A stretch of 64,000 nt of DNA from Phycisphaeraceae bacterium (GCA_015709595.1 CP054178.1:868001-932000); one strand, 5' to 3'. Positions 16,657 through 25,716 are shown, counted from the first letter of the stretch. Program-made: numbers and translations. Notes: generated from the sequence alone by a model not told the origin.

Positions 16657-17753
16657 GATTCCACTCGTTCCACTGCGACCAGTGTGCGGGGCCTCCGCAC
16701 CGCCTCCACCCGATCGAGCACCTGCCCGACCGCGATCCGCCGCATGACGCCATCACCCAGCCCCTTGTCGCGGAAGTTGATGGACTGGCGCTCGGCGGGG
16801 CTCAGCGCGTTCACCACCCCATGCTCCCAGCCGTACGGACCGACGAACTCGGGGTCGGTCGGCCCGAACAGTCCGACGCTGGGCCGGTCGAAGCCGACCG
16901 CCATGTGCAGCGGCGCTGAGTCGTGGGCGATGACCAGCGACGAATCGCGGATCACGGCCAGCGTCTGCGCCAGGGACGTGCGCCCGACGAGGTCGATCAC
17001 GCCCTCCCCCGCCGCCTCCGACAGCGCGGCGACGGCGTCGAAGAACGGCGCCGCCTGTTCACGCTCGTCCGGCGCGCCGATGATCGCGAATCGCTCGAAA
17101 CCCCGCTGGCGCAGCGCGGGAACGAGCGCGGCCCAGCGGTCGGCGGGCCAGCGCTTGGTCACCCAGCGGCTGGTCGGCGCGAGAACCACGTACGGTTTCT
17201 CATCCAGTCCGAGCACAGCGCGATCGTCCGGCCACGTTGCCTCCACATCGCGCGGCACATACAGCCGCAGATCATGCAGGATGGGCTTCACCTGCTCGCG
17301 CTCCAGCAGTTCGAGCATCTGATCCACGATGTGCCGCTTTGTCGGCCCCTCGTGGCGTCGGTTGTAGAAGAGCCACGCCCCCTCGCGGGCGCTGCGCCAG
17401 CCGACGCGGCGCGGGGCGCGCGTGGCCCCGGTGATCAGCCCGCTGCGAGTCAGCCCCTGCAGGTCGAAGACCAGGTCATAGCGTCGGGCCCGCACCGCGC
17501 TGAACCACCGCCGTGCTTCCAATGCCACGTTGGGCGACTTCCACCACCGGGCGAAGCGCTTGCGCGGGAAGGGGATGATCTCGTTCACCGCCGGGTGGCC
17601 TCGCACGGCGTCCACGAAGGCGTCGCGCACCACCCAGTCGATCACCGCCTGCGGGTACGCCGCCCGCAGAGACGCCAGCGCCGGCACGGTGCGGCAGACA
17701 TCTCCCAGCGCACTCGGGCGGACAATCAGGATGCGCTGGGAAGGCGGGGACAT
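16653..17753 (-). CDS. Lipopolysaccharide heptosyltransferase-type glycosyltransferase (GT9)
   Basis: A 366-residue ADP-heptose:LPS heptosyltransferase-like enzyme. The N-terminal domain begins ILIVRPSALGDVCRTVPAL, the classic GT9 start with the GD motif. The nucleotide-sugar-binding C-terminal domain carries VIAHDSAPLHMAVGF and GLFGPTDPEFVGPYG. It should add heptose to the Kdo-lipid A core on the cytoplasmic face of the inner membrane, using the ADP-heptose whose synthesis needs HldE in the same cluster. It is first in the minus-strand operon and overlaps maf by 4 bp. Confidence 0.9.
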   Translation of the reverse strand: MSPPSQRILIVRPSALGDVCRTVPALASLRAAYPQAVIDWVVRDAFVDAVRGHPAVNEIIPFPRKRFARWWKSPNVALEARRWFSAVRARRYDLVFDLQGLTRSGLITGATRAPRRVGWRSAREGAWLFYNRRHEGPTKRHIVDQMLELLEREQVKPILHDLRLYVPRDVEATWPDDRAVLGLDEKPYVVLAPTSRWVTKRWPADRWAALVPALRQRGFERFAIIGAPDEREQAAPFFDAVAALSEAAGEGVIDLVGRTSLAQTLAVIRDSSLVIAHDSAPLHMAVGFDRPSVGLFGPTDPEFVGPYGWEHGVVNALSPAERQSINFRDKGLGDGVMRRIAVGQVLDRVEAVRRPRTLVAVERVES

Positions 17754-17891
17754 GGAGGGAGTGCGTCGCCGGGTGCTGAATGCTGAATGGGACCGAGCGT
17801 CTCGATGCCTCGTTCCTTCGTGATGCCTTGGTCCCTCCGCCTTCTATCATAGAGAAGCCACATCACATTCGTGTCCCGAGGAGAACTGGAC

Positions 17892-20054
17892 ATGCGCACC
17901 CTGACATTGTCGGCTTCCACGCTGCTTGCTTCCGCGTCACTGGCCACCATGGCGATCACCGACGTCGCCCGCGGCGCGGCGGATGACGCCCTCGTCATTC
18001 AGAGCGGCGGGCTGGATCGCCTGCTGGTCGATGAGCGGGACGCCGCTCTCAAGCAGGCGCTGCGCATGCTGGGCGACCGGCTGGCGCATCTACCCATCGA
18101 GGCCGATCAGCCGGACATGCCCGGCCACCTGTTCAAGCTGGCGTGCGACCTGCTGATGGGTCCGATGTCAGCCCGCATCGGGCTGGACCCCAACGCCGAC
18201 CCGGAGATGGGTCCCCCCTTCACCGCGCGGCTGACCTTCCACGCCCCCAACCCGGACGTGGCCCGCGAACGCGCCAAGACGCTCGCCGAGACAGTGGCCG
18301 GCGGCATGGGCGCGGAACTCCAGCCCCACCCCGATCAGCCCGACACGCAGCTGCTGGACCTGGGTGGACCGGCCTTGACGTTCGGGATGAAGCGGACCCC
18401 TGGCGGGGCGGCGACGGTCATCGCTTTCAACGATGCCGGCGGGCCGGAGCAGCCCATCGGCGATCTCGGGCTCCCCGCCGGCGTCGAGCCCGCCTGGGCC
18501 ATGAAACTCGACATGGGCGCCGCCATGCCCTTCATCGAGATGATGCTGGAGCAGGCCGGACCGGAAGGTGAGATGATCCGGGGTCAGCTGGCCATGATGG
18601 GCATGACGCCCGAGGCGCCGATGCGCCTCACCCTCGCCGCCGGACACGGGCCCGAGGTCACGCACATGGTCATGCGCTATGCCAACTTCGCGGCGTCGCC
18701 CGTGAACAAGGCCATGATCTCGCGCACGCCGTTGAGCGCCAGACACCTGGGCATGATCCCCCCCGACGCCACTTACGCCCAGATCAGCCAGATGCGCATC
18801 GCCGGGCTGGTCGAGTACCTGGACTCCATGATCCGCACCGCGCAGGAAGAGGCCGGCGCGGACGTGCAGGACCCGCTTGACATGCTGCGACAGGAAACCG
18901 GCATCGACCTTCGCGGCGGGTTCATCAACCACCTCGGGGAAACGATCGGGCTGTACATGTCCGACACCACCGGCGGGGGCGGGTTCATCTCCGGCGTGGC
19001 GTTCATCGAGGTGAAGGACGAGGCGGCGGTGCGCGGCACGCTGGACCAGATCGCCGCCTTCGCCAACGAGATGGCCGCCGAGCACGCCAAGGGGTACGTG
19101 CGGCTGCGTCGGCGCATGGTGAATGGTCATGAGATGATGACGCTGAACTTCCCCGGCCTTCCCGTCCCGATGGAAGTGTCGATGTCGGTGTCGAACGGCT
19201 TCCTGTGGGTCGGCGCCAGTCCACAGGCCATGCTGGCGGGTCTGGACTACGCGCGCTCCAACGGACGCGGCCTGCTGGCGCATCCGCGCTTCCGCGTGAA
19301 TGAGGCGATGCTGGCGAAGGCGACAACCATCACGTTCCTCGACACGCCGCGCATGCTGACGGGCGGATACACCTTCGCGTCCATGGCGGCGTCCGCCCTG
19401 TCCAATGCGGTACAGGTGCCGGGCGACGTGGAGCGGGATCCGGGCATCATCCTGCCCCCGCTTCCAGTGCTGGCGAAGAACGCGCAGCCGATGATCTCAT
19501 TGGGGTGGATGGAAGGCGACGACATGGTCAGTCACGCTACGTCTGATCGGTCGATGTTGGTCAACCTGTGCGGGGTGGCCGGCACGATCGGGCCGATGTA
19601 CGGCGGCCTGCTCCTGCCCGCGTTCGGCGCCGGTCTGCTGATGCCGGCGATGGAGAAGGCGCGCCAATCCGCCAAGGCCACGCAGACGATGGCCAACCTG
19701 CGACAGATCGGCATCGCGATTCACACCCACGCCGCCGAGCACAACGACCGCGTGCCGGCCTCGCTCGACGCCATCGTCGATCGCGGCTACCTGGAAGCGA
19801 AGCCGTCCTCGCCCTTCGGCCCCGTGTTCGACGAGGTCGGCGACTACTGGTTGAACAGCAAACCCCGTCGGCTGAGTCAGGTCGCGAACCCCGCTCGCAC
19901 CATTGCGGCATATGACCGGGCCATGTACATGGCCACCTTCCGAGCAGCGGTGCTGTTCTTCGACGGTCACGTGGAGGTGCTGGAAAACTACCAACTCTCC
20001 GAACTGATGGAGGAGGAGCAGCACGAAGGGGTGGATTTCCAGCTCCCCTGGTAG
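17892..20054 (+). CDS. Large secreted protein with DUF1559/pilin-like C-terminal tail
   Basis: ATG 17892 follows GAGGAGAA (17879-17886), a good ribosome site. A signal peptide of about 30 residues ends near VARGAA. The long middle is Met/Ala/Gly-rich and of unknown family. From about residue 575 it reads LLMPAMEKARQSAKATQTMA then NLRQIGIAI, which matches the N-terminal region of planctomycete DUF1559 or type II pseudopilins, and the end has the FFDGHVEVL motif (the DGH element of that family). Here the pilin-like part is C-terminal and lacks a prepilin peptidase site, an unusual arrangement. It is divergent from the GT9 gene. Confidence 0.65.
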   Translation: MRTLTLSASTLLASASLATMAITDVARGAADDALVIQSGGLDRLLVDERDAALKQALRMLGDRLAHLPIEADQPDMPGHLFKLACDLLMGPMSARIGLDPNADPEMGPPFTARLTFHAPNPDVARERAKTLAETVAGGMGAELQPHPDQPDTQLLDLGGPALTFGMKRTPGGAATVIAFNDAGGPEQPIGDLGLPAGVEPAWAMKLDMGAAMPFIEMMLEQAGPEGEMIRGQLAMMGMTPEAPMRLTLAAGHGPEVTHMVMRYANFAASPVNKAMISRTPLSARHLGMIPPDATYAQISQMRIAGLVEYLDSMIRTAQEEAGADVQDPLDMLRQETGIDLRGGFINHLGETIGLYMSDTTGGGGFISGVAFIEVKDEAAVRGTLDQIAAFANEMAAEHAKGYVRLRRRMVNGHEMMTLNFPGLPVPMEVSMSVSNGFLWVGASPQAMLAGLDYARSNGRGLLAHPRFRVNEAMLAKATTITFLDTPRMLTGGYTFASMAASALSNAVQVPGDVERDPGIILPPLPVLAKNAQPMISLGWMEGDDMVSHATSDRSMLVNLCGVAGTIGPMYGGLLLPAFGAGLLMPAMEKARQSAKATQTMANLRQIGIAIHTHAAEHNDRVPASLDAIVDRGYLEAKPSSPFGPVFDEVGDYWLNSKPRRLSQVANPARTIAAYDRAMYMATFRAAVLFFDGHVEVLENYQLSELMEEEQHEGVDFQLPW

Positions 20055-20251
20055 ACCGGCCGGACTTCCGATAAGCACGGCAGGCAACCTTGGCGCGGGT
20101 TGCTGCGAAGAAGTCTCAAGGTGTCTTCCGTTCCGGGCGGGGCTTGGTGTACATTGGGGGAGAGGGGGCTTCGGGGCACGATGGGTTGACAGCGGGCGGC
20201 TTCGCCCGGATGCTCTTCCCACACGCGCCGGCGGGTTGTGCATGAGCGGCC

Positions 20252-21997
20252 ATGAGTGACGTTCGAACAACATCCTCAACGGGCGGCGTCGGGGCCTCGG
20301 CCGCGCTCACCGACTCGGGCAGCGGATCTTCCGGCCCGACCGGCGACGTCGCGGGTTCCCGGGCTGGCTCGGGCGCCGGGGCCGATGCGCGAGGCAAGTC
20401 CACCAGTTTCGAGACGGTGATGGGCCGGTTCTTCGTGGACCGGGGCTTCCTGACCGTGGAGGAGCTTGACGCCTGCCGCGCCATGCAGGCCCAGTCGACC
20501 GAGTCCGGCGCGCCGCGCGCCCTGGCGGACATTCTCGTCGAGAACGAGTACGTCACGCGCAAGCAGTTGGAGCGGGTGCGGAACGACCTGGAGGCCGAGA
20601 AGAGCACGCAGCAGATCCCCGGCTACAAGATCATGCGCAAGCTGGGCTCGGGCGCCATGGCGACGGTGTTTCTCGGCAAGCAGCTGTCGCTGGACCGACT
20701 GGTGGCCATCAAGGTGCTGCCATCGAAGTTCTCAAGCAACGAGAAGTTCATCCAGCGCTTCTACAAGGAAGGCAAGGCGGCGGCGCAGCTGAATCACCGC
20801 AACATCGTGGGCGCGTTCGACGTGGGACAGGCGGGCGAACACCACTATTTCGTCATGGAGTACGTGGACGGCGACACGGTGTACGACCGCATCCTCAAGC
20901 ACAAGCGCATCCCCGAGAAGACCGCCATTGAGATCGTGCGGCAGGTGGCCGAGGCGCTCGACCACGCGCACGGCAAGGGCTTCATCCACCGGGACATCAA
21001 GCCCAAGAACATCATGCTGTCCAAGGACGGCACGGCCAAGCTGGCCGACCTGGGTCTGGCCCGCGCGGTGAGCGACAAGGAAGCCGCCGAGGCCGAGGCG
21101 GGACGGGCCTACGGCACGCCCTACTACATCTCCCCCGAGCAGATCCGGGGCGAGGTGAACATCGGCCCCCAGGCCGACATCTACGGCCTTGGCGCGACGT
21201 TCTATCACATGGTCACGGGCAAGGTGCCCTTTGAGGGCAAGAACCCCTCGGCGGTGATGCACAAGCACCTCAAGTCGCCGCTGGTGCCCCCTGACCACGT
21301 GTACACGAAGCTCTCGGCCCCCACGGCGCAGGTCATCGAGATGATGATGGCCAAGAGCCGCAAGGACCGGTACCAGTCGGTCAAGGATCTGATCGTCGAT
21401 CTGGACCATCTGGCCCGCGGCGAGCCGCTGCATTTCGCAAGGGATTACACCGAGCTCAAGTCGATCGCGGAGTCAATCGAAGAAGTCGTCCCCTCCGAGC
21501 CGGTGCAGCCGATGCGCCCCGCCAGCGGGACTGAGTCACCCATGGGGAGCCCGGCGTTTCTGGCGGCGGCGGGCGTGGCGGCGATCAGCATCATCGTCAA
21601 TCTCATCCTGATCATGACGCTGATGAGCCGCCCCGCCACGGGCTCATCGGTCGGCGCGGGCACGCCCCTCGTCTCACCCGGAGCCCCGGTCGCCACCTCG
21701 TCGTCCATCTTCGGGTCATGGGAGTCCACCCAGCTCTCCGGGGCGCGCATGGCCAGTGTGAGCCGCGTCATCTTCGTGTTCGGGAAGGACTCGCGTGGAC
21801 ATTACATCGTGGTGGACCGAAACGGCGACGCCAAGCCGGTGCCGATCGACTACAGCGCGTCGGGCAACCGACTGACCATCCATGTGGACGGCTACCCGCC
21901 GTTCAACTACACCTACTCGATGCGAGGCGACACCGTCATCATGGAGCGTGATGACGACATGGGGCGCATCAGCATGGTTCTTCAGCGGGTCAACTGA
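20252..21997 (+). CDS. Membrane-bound serine/threonine protein kinase
   Basis: A 581-residue kinase in four parts. Residues about 55-115 resemble the N-terminal domain of GspE/PilB ATPases (FFVDRGFLTVEELDA, ILVENEYVTRKQLE). The kinase domain runs from about 124 to 395: Gly loop GSGAMATVF (132), Lys152 in VAIKVL, catalytic HRDIKPKNIM (about 246), DLG in place of DFG, and APE-like SPEQI. One transmembrane helix spans about 437-459. The last 100 residues are periplasmic beta-rich sequence with FGSWESTQL and no known fold. All catalytic residues are present. The C-terminal domain could sense an envelope signal. Confidence 0.9.
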   Translation: MSDVRTTSSTGGVGASAALTDSGSGSSGPTGDVAGSRAGSGAGADARGKSTSFETVMGRFFVDRGFLTVEELDACRAMQAQSTESGAPRALADILVENEYVTRKQLERVRNDLEAEKSTQQIPGYKIMRKLGSGAMATVFLGKQLSLDRLVAIKVLPSKFSSNEKFIQRFYKEGKAAAQLNHRNIVGAFDVGQAGEHHYFVMEYVDGDTVYDRILKHKRIPEKTAIEIVRQVAEALDHAHGKGFIHRDIKPKNIMLSKDGTAKLADLGLARAVSDKEAAEAEAGRAYGTPYYISPEQIRGEVNIGPQADIYGLGATFYHMVTGKVPFEGKNPSAVMHKHLKSPLVPPDHVYTKLSAPTAQVIEMMMAKSRKDRYQSVKDLIVDLDHLARGEPLHFARDYTELKSIAESIEEVVPSEPVQPMRPASGTESPMGSPAFLAAAGVAAISIIVNLILIMTLMSRPATGSSVGAGTPLVSPGAPVATSSSIFGSWESTQLSGARMASVSRVIFVFGKDSRGHYIVVDRNGDAKPVPIDYSASGNRLTIHVDGYPPFNYTYSMRGDTVIMERDDDMGRISMVLQRVN

Positions 21998-22032
21998 TCC
22001 GCATCCCATGGCGCAGCACCGGCGCGGGCGGG

Positions 22033-22038
22033 TACAAT
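22033..22038 (+). promoter_or_regulatory. -10 element of the transaldolase-family gene, predicted leaderless
   Basis: TACAAT lies exactly 6 nt before ATG 22045, the same spacing as in the arsR-type gene. No clear -35 element is visible in the GC-rich upstream sequence. Confidence 0.5.
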
Positions 22039-22044
22039 CCCGTC

Positions 22045-22731
22045 ATGGAACTCTACATCGACACCGCCAACCTCGACGAAATCCGTCAGGCCGCCGACAT
22101 GGGCGTGCTCGACGGCGTCACCACCAACCCCTCGCTGATCGCCAAGGAAGGAGCCGACTTCCACCAGCGCATGGAGGCGATCTGCCGCATCGTCAAGGGG
22201 CCGGTGAGCGCGGAGGTGGTGTCGGTGGAGCACGACGGCATGATCCGCGAGGCCGAGCCGCTCCTGAAGATCGCTCCCAACATCGTCATCAAGCTGCCCT
22301 GCATCGCCGAGGGGCTCAAGGCGTGCAAGACGCTGTCGGAGCGCGGCGTGCGCACCAACATGACGCTCTGCTTCCAGCCGCTCCAGGCGATGCTGGTCGC
22401 CAAGGCGGGGGCGTTTCTGGTGTCGCCCTTCATCGGGCGCGTGGATGACATCTCCGGCGACGGCATGCAGCTCATCCAGCAGATCCGCCAGATTTACGAC
22501 AACTACGGCTACCAGACCAAGATTCTCGCCGCCTCGATCCGCCACCCGCTGCACCTGGTGCAGTGCGCCCTGATGGGCGCGGACGTGGCGACCGTACCCT
22601 TCAAGGTGATCCAGCAGATGATGAGCCATCCGCTCACCGACCTGGGACTGGAGAAGTTCCTGGCGGACTGGAAGAAGGGGCAGGAGGCGGCGAAGAAGAC
22701 GTCCGGGTCGAAGATGCCGGTCAGCGCGTGA
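22045..22731 (+). CDS. Fructose-6-phosphate aldolase / transaldolase (small TalC type)
   Basis: A 228-residue class I aldolase of the short transaldolase family. The N terminus MELYIDTANLDEIR, the TTNPSLIAKEG loop and the Schiff-base Lys83 in VIKLPC are all present, with the later NMTLCFQ, VSPFIGRVDDI and ILAASIRHP strands. It either transfers dihydroxyacetone units in the pentose phosphate pathway or cleaves fructose 6-phosphate; the sequence alone does not settle which. It stands alone between the kinase and the ATP synthase operon. Confidence 0.92.
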   Translation: MELYIDTANLDEIRQAADMGVLDGVTTNPSLIAKEGADFHQRMEAICRIVKGPVSAEVVSVEHDGMIREAEPLLKIAPNIVIKLPCIAEGLKACKTLSERGVRTNMTLCFQPLQAMLVAKAGAFLVSPFIGRVDDISGDGMQLIQQIRQIYDNYGYQTKILAASIRHPLHLVQCALMGADVATVPFKVIQQMMSHPLTDLGLEKFLADWKKGQEAAKKTSGSKMPVSA

Positions 22732-22744
22732 CTGCACTGATTGA

Positions 22745-22773
22745 TTGCCACCCCCCGACACCACGCCTACACT
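22745..22773 (+). promoter_or_regulatory. Promoter of the ATP synthase operon
   Basis: TTGCCA (22745-22750), a 17-nt spacer and TACACT (22768-22773) form a good sigma70-type promoter just after the aldolase gene. Transcription should begin near 22780, about 78 nt before atpZ. Confidence 0.65.
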
Positions 22774-22782
22774 CACGATCCA

Positions 22783-22812
22783 CCGACTTTGCGATTTTTT
22801 TCACAAAGTCGG
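22783..22812 (+). promoter_or_regulatory. Stem-loop in the atp operon leader
   Basis: A perfect 9-bp stem, CCGACTTTG (22783-22791) and CAAAGTCGG (22804-22812), encloses a T-rich 12-nt loop. It lies at the very 5' end of the predicted atp mRNA. The T-run is in the loop rather than after the stem, so it is not a terminator; mRNA stabilisation or a protein-binding role is possible. Confidence 0.5.
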
Positions 22813-22857
22813 CGGCGTCAGCAGCGGGCGGCGACCCGTGAATGCGGAGGGCGTCGG

Positions 22858-23256
22858 ATGGCCTCAGACGGATCATCCCGACCCTCTTCCGCACGGTCAC
22901 GGGCGGCCGCAGAGGCGGAGGAAACCCGTCTCGGCTGGCGGATGGCGGGGCTTGGCTTCACCGTCGCTTCGGAGGTCGCGGCGGGCACCCTGCTGGGGTA
23001 CCTGATCGACCACCTCGCGGGCACCGCCCCGGTGTGGACAACGGTCGGAGCCGTGCTGGGCATTCTGGTGGCGATGTGGGGGCTGATACGAGGCGCTCTG
23101 AAACTCAATCAGCAGTTGGATCGGCAGTTGAAGGGAAAACCGGCGCCGCCGCCCATCTCGGACGAGGCGTGGCGTCAAGGGAACGCGAACGAAGCGGACC
23201 CCGACGACCGCGACGAAACAACCCACGACCAATGCAAGGAATCACGCGACGTCTGA
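22858..23256 (+). CDS. atpZ: AtpZ/AtpI-family ATP synthase assembly protein
   Basis: About 132 residues with two transmembrane helices: AGLGFTVASEVAAGTLLGYL and the helix around VGAVLGILVAMWGLIRGA, joined by a short loop containing the DHLAG motif typical of AtpZ. The C-terminal tail is charged and hydrophilic. AtpZ, usually with AtpI, helps c-ring assembly or Mg/Ca supply at the start of atp operons. ATG 22858 is the first start after the leader hairpin. It is followed 7 bp later by an AtpI-like gene. Confidence 0.8.
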   Translation: MASDGSSRPSSARSRAAAEAEETRLGWRMAGLGFTVASEVAAGTLLGYLIDHLAGTAPVWTTVGAVLGILVAMWGLIRGALKLNQQLDRQLKGKPAPPPISDEAWRQGNANEADPDDRDETTHDQCKESRDV

Positions 23257-23263
23257 CAAACCC

Positions 23264-23716
23264 ATGAACACCCCGTCCACCACCAACCAGGCGACGCTTC
23301 GCGCCGAGCCCCAGGTATCCCTGCCTGGCGGGCGGCTGGTCAGCGTAATCGTGGTGATCTCGGCGGGGATCATCGCCGGGTTCGCCCTGGCGGGGCTGTT
23401 GGGGCCTTGGGGCCTCGCGGTGCTGTGGTCGGGCGTCGCGGGGGTTGGCGTGGTGGCGCTCTTCGCGCTGGTTGGCGTGTGGATGATTCAGCCGCGCACC
23501 CGGCGTGACGTGAGCACGTGGATGGCTTGGTGGATGGGTCTGACGGTGTTCCGCATTCTGCTCACGCCGGTGGCGGCGTGGGTGCTATACTCGGCGGCTT
23601 CATCCGCCCTCGAAACCCGGGCCTTCGCCCTGGCCGTGGGGTTGGCGTACCTGGCGACCGTGGTCGCCGAGGCGCTGGTGGTGTCGCAGCACCTTCGTAC
23701 GTCGTCCGCCGCCTGA
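23264..23716 (+). CDS. AtpI-like membrane protein of the atp operon
   Basis: A 150-residue protein with four hydrophobic helices, beginning about residue 26 (LVSVIVVISAGIIAGFALAG). The arrangement and position between atpZ and atpB match ATP synthase protein I, an assembly factor of the membrane rotor. Sequence motifs in this family are weak, so the call rests mainly on topology and place. atpB starts 17 bp downstream. Confidence 0.6.
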   Translation: MNTPSTTNQATLRAEPQVSLPGGRLVSVIVVISAGIIAGFALAGLLGPWGLAVLWSGVAGVGVVALFALVGVWMIQPRTRRDVSTWMAWWMGLTVFRILLTPVAAWVLYSAASSALETRAFALAVGLAYLATVVAEALVVSQHLRTSSAA

Positions 23717-23733
23717 CTGTCGAGACCTGACGC

Positions 23734-24648
23734 ATGCCGTTCCTCGCCGCAGCCGATCCCGCCAGCCACGTCGTCGATCAGTACCTGATTCCGGGACTGC
23801 CGCTCACCATGCACACGGTGACGGTGCTGGCCGTGTCAGGGTTGTTTCTGTTCGCCATGATGCGGGCGGCCAGGGGCATCGCCACCGGGCCCGAGTCGGA
23901 GGGCAACGAGCGATACATCACCAAGGGCCGTTTCGCCCAGCTGATCGAGGCGATCACGGTCTATCTGCGTGATCAGATGCTCGTGCCGGTCATGGGTGAG
24001 CGGGTGGCCAAGCGCTACCTGCCCTACCTGATGACGCTCTTCTTCTTCGTGCTGTTCATGAACCTCTTCGGCCTGGTTCCCATCGTGGACCTGCTGCACC
24101 TGCTGGGGATTCACACCACCTTCATCGGCGGCACGGCGACGGCGAGCATCTCGGTCACCGGGGCGCTGGCCATCGTCTCCGCGGTGATGATCCAGGTCCA
24201 CGCCTTCCGCGAGAACGGCCTCAAGGGCTGGGTGATCCATCACTTCGGCGGACTGGTGCCGGGACCGATCTACCTGTTCCCGGTGGCGCTGCTGGTGTTC
24301 ATCGTGGAGTTCGCGGGCGACTTCATCAAGCCCGCGGCGCTGGCCATCCGTCTCTTCGCCAACATGGTGGCGGGACACATTCTGATGGCGGTGCTGATCG
24401 GGTTCGGCGCCACCATCGCCCGCGAGGGTGCCGGGCTGCCTGGCGTGATCGGCGTGTCGGTGGTCACCGGCGGTGCGGCCGTCGCCATCACCTTCCTCGA
24501 ACTGTTCGTCGCCTTCCTGCAGGCGTTCATCTTCATGTTCCTGACGGCCGTGTTCATTTCGCTGATGTCGCATCACGACGATCATGGGCATGAGCACGGG
24601 CACGATCATGGACACGAGCACGCTCACGGGCACGCGGCGCATGCGTGA
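23734..24648 (+). CDS. atpB: ATP synthase F0 subunit a
   Basis: The proton-channel stator subunit of the inner-membrane ATP synthase. The essential Arg is in LAIRLFANMVAGH, and the family helices surround it, including MTLFFFVLFMNLFGLVP. At 304 residues it is longer than E. coli subunit a (271), partly because of a His/Asp-rich tail with repeated HGH and HEH units after the last helix, which may bind metal or simply be flexible. It is third in the operon. Confidence 0.95.
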   Translation: MPFLAAADPASHVVDQYLIPGLPLTMHTVTVLAVSGLFLFAMMRAARGIATGPESEGNERYITKGRFAQLIEAITVYLRDQMLVPVMGERVAKRYLPYLMTLFFFVLFMNLFGLVPIVDLLHLLGIHTTFIGGTATASISVTGALAIVSAVMIQVHAFRENGLKGWVIHHFGGLVPGPIYLFPVALLVFIVEFAGDFIKPAALAIRLFANMVAGHILMAVLIGFGATIAREGAGLPGVIGVSVVTGGAAVAITFLELFVAFLQAFIFMFLTAVFISLMSHHDDHGHEHGHDHGHEHAHGHAAHA

Positions 24649-24763
24649 CTGATTGAACAAGCACCGGCCCGCGTGGGACGCGCCGGATTCCTGACCTTCG
24701 CCTCAACCCCCGCGATCGCGGCCCACCGCGTCGCACCAACGACCGAACGGAGAGTTCTCGATC

Positions 24764-25066
24764 ATGAACCGGATGATGATGACGACGTTTGTGGTGGCCC
24801 TCATCGGCTCGCTGCTGGCGGCCTTCGGCGCCGGCGCGCAGGACGGGCTGCTGGTGGCCCAGGAGAAGCTCGGCTCCGGCCTCGCCGCTGGCCTGGCCGT
24901 GATCGGCGCTGGCATCGGCATCGGCTGGATCGGCTCGCGCTCCAACGAGGCGGTGGCCCGTCAGCCGGAGATGGCCGGCAAGATCTTCATCAACATGATT
25001 CTCACCGCGGCGCTCATCGAAGGCGTGGCGCTCTTCGCGGTGGTCGTGGGCGGCTTCATCCTCTGA
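24764..25066 (+). CDS. atpE: ATP synthase F0 subunit c
   Basis: A 100-residue rotor-ring subunit with the normal two-helix hairpin. The polar loop has the ARQPE motif, and the ion-binding carboxylate is Glu86 in LIEGVALF. The Na+-type ligands are absent: the Gln position in the first helix is Trp55 and the residue after Glu86 is Gly. This predicts proton coupling. An extra N-terminal hydrophobic stretch ending near GAGAQ looks like a cleavable signal or an extra helix, as seen in some long bacterial c subunits. Confidence 0.93.
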   Translation: MNRMMMTTFVVALIGSLLAAFGAGAQDGLLVAQEKLGSGLAAGLAVIGAGIGIGWIGSRSNEAVARQPEMAGKIFINMILTAALIEGVALFAVVVGGFIL

Positions 25067-25149
25067 CCCAGGGGTGACGCCGACGGACGTTTCCGCCCGC
25101 TCCCGCGCTCCGGCGCGGGGCGGGCGCGTGTTGACGCCCCGAAAGGTGC

Positions 25150-25716
25150 ATGCGCATGATGCTCGATCTGCTGCTCGCATTGGAAGGTCCGGGCGACGGC
25201 CACGGCGCCGGCTCCGCCCAAGTGCTGGACATCGCCAACTGGCTGCCCGGCGTGACCGCGCTGGTGGTCTTTCTCATCGCCTTCGCCGTCCTCGCCACCA
25301 AGGTGTGGCCCACCATCACCAAGGCGCTCGATGAGCGCGAGGCCAAGATCCGCAACGAGATCAAGTCGGCGGAAGAGGCGCGCGAGCAGGCCAAGGCCGC
25401 CCTGGCTCAGTACGAGCGCGAACTGGCCAACGCCCGCAACGAGGCCAACGCCATGATCCAGAAGGCCAGGGCCGAAGCCAAGGCCACGGCGGACGAACTT
25501 CGGGCACGCAACGAGGCGGAGCTGGCCGACCTGCGAGGCCGCGCCCAGCGCGACATCCAGGCCGCCAAGGCCCGCGCCATCGCGGAAATCCACGCCGAGG
25601 CCGCCAATCTGGCCGTGGCGGTGGCCTCCCGGATTCTCAAGAAGGAGATCACCGTCGAAGATCAGCGCGGGCTGGTTGACGACACGATCCGCGGGCTGTC
25701 GGGCATGAAGAACTGA
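25150..25716 (+). CDS. atpF: ATP synthase F0 subunit b
   Basis: Peripheral-stalk subunit of 188 residues: one transmembrane helix at about residues 35-55 (TALVVFLIAFAVLATKVWP), then a long charged coiled coil with the KALDEREAKIRNEIKSAEEA region typical of subunit b. It binds the delta subunit at the top of F1. Two nearby ATGs (25150, 25156) could start it. It is followed by atpH after 56 bp. Confidence 0.93.
   Translation: MRMMLDLLLALEGPGDGHGAGSAQVLDIANWLPGVTALVVFLIAFAVLATKVWPTITKALDEREAKIRNEIKSAEEAREQAKAALAQYERELANARNEANAMIQKARAEAKATADELRARNEAELADLRGRAQRDIQAAKARAIAEIHAEAANLAVAVASRILKKEITVEDQRGLVDDTIRGLSGMKN

Noticed and set aside
24764-25066. Sodium-type c-ring
   Set aside because: The Gln ligand position is Trp55 and the residue after Glu86 is Gly, so the known Na+ motif is absent.
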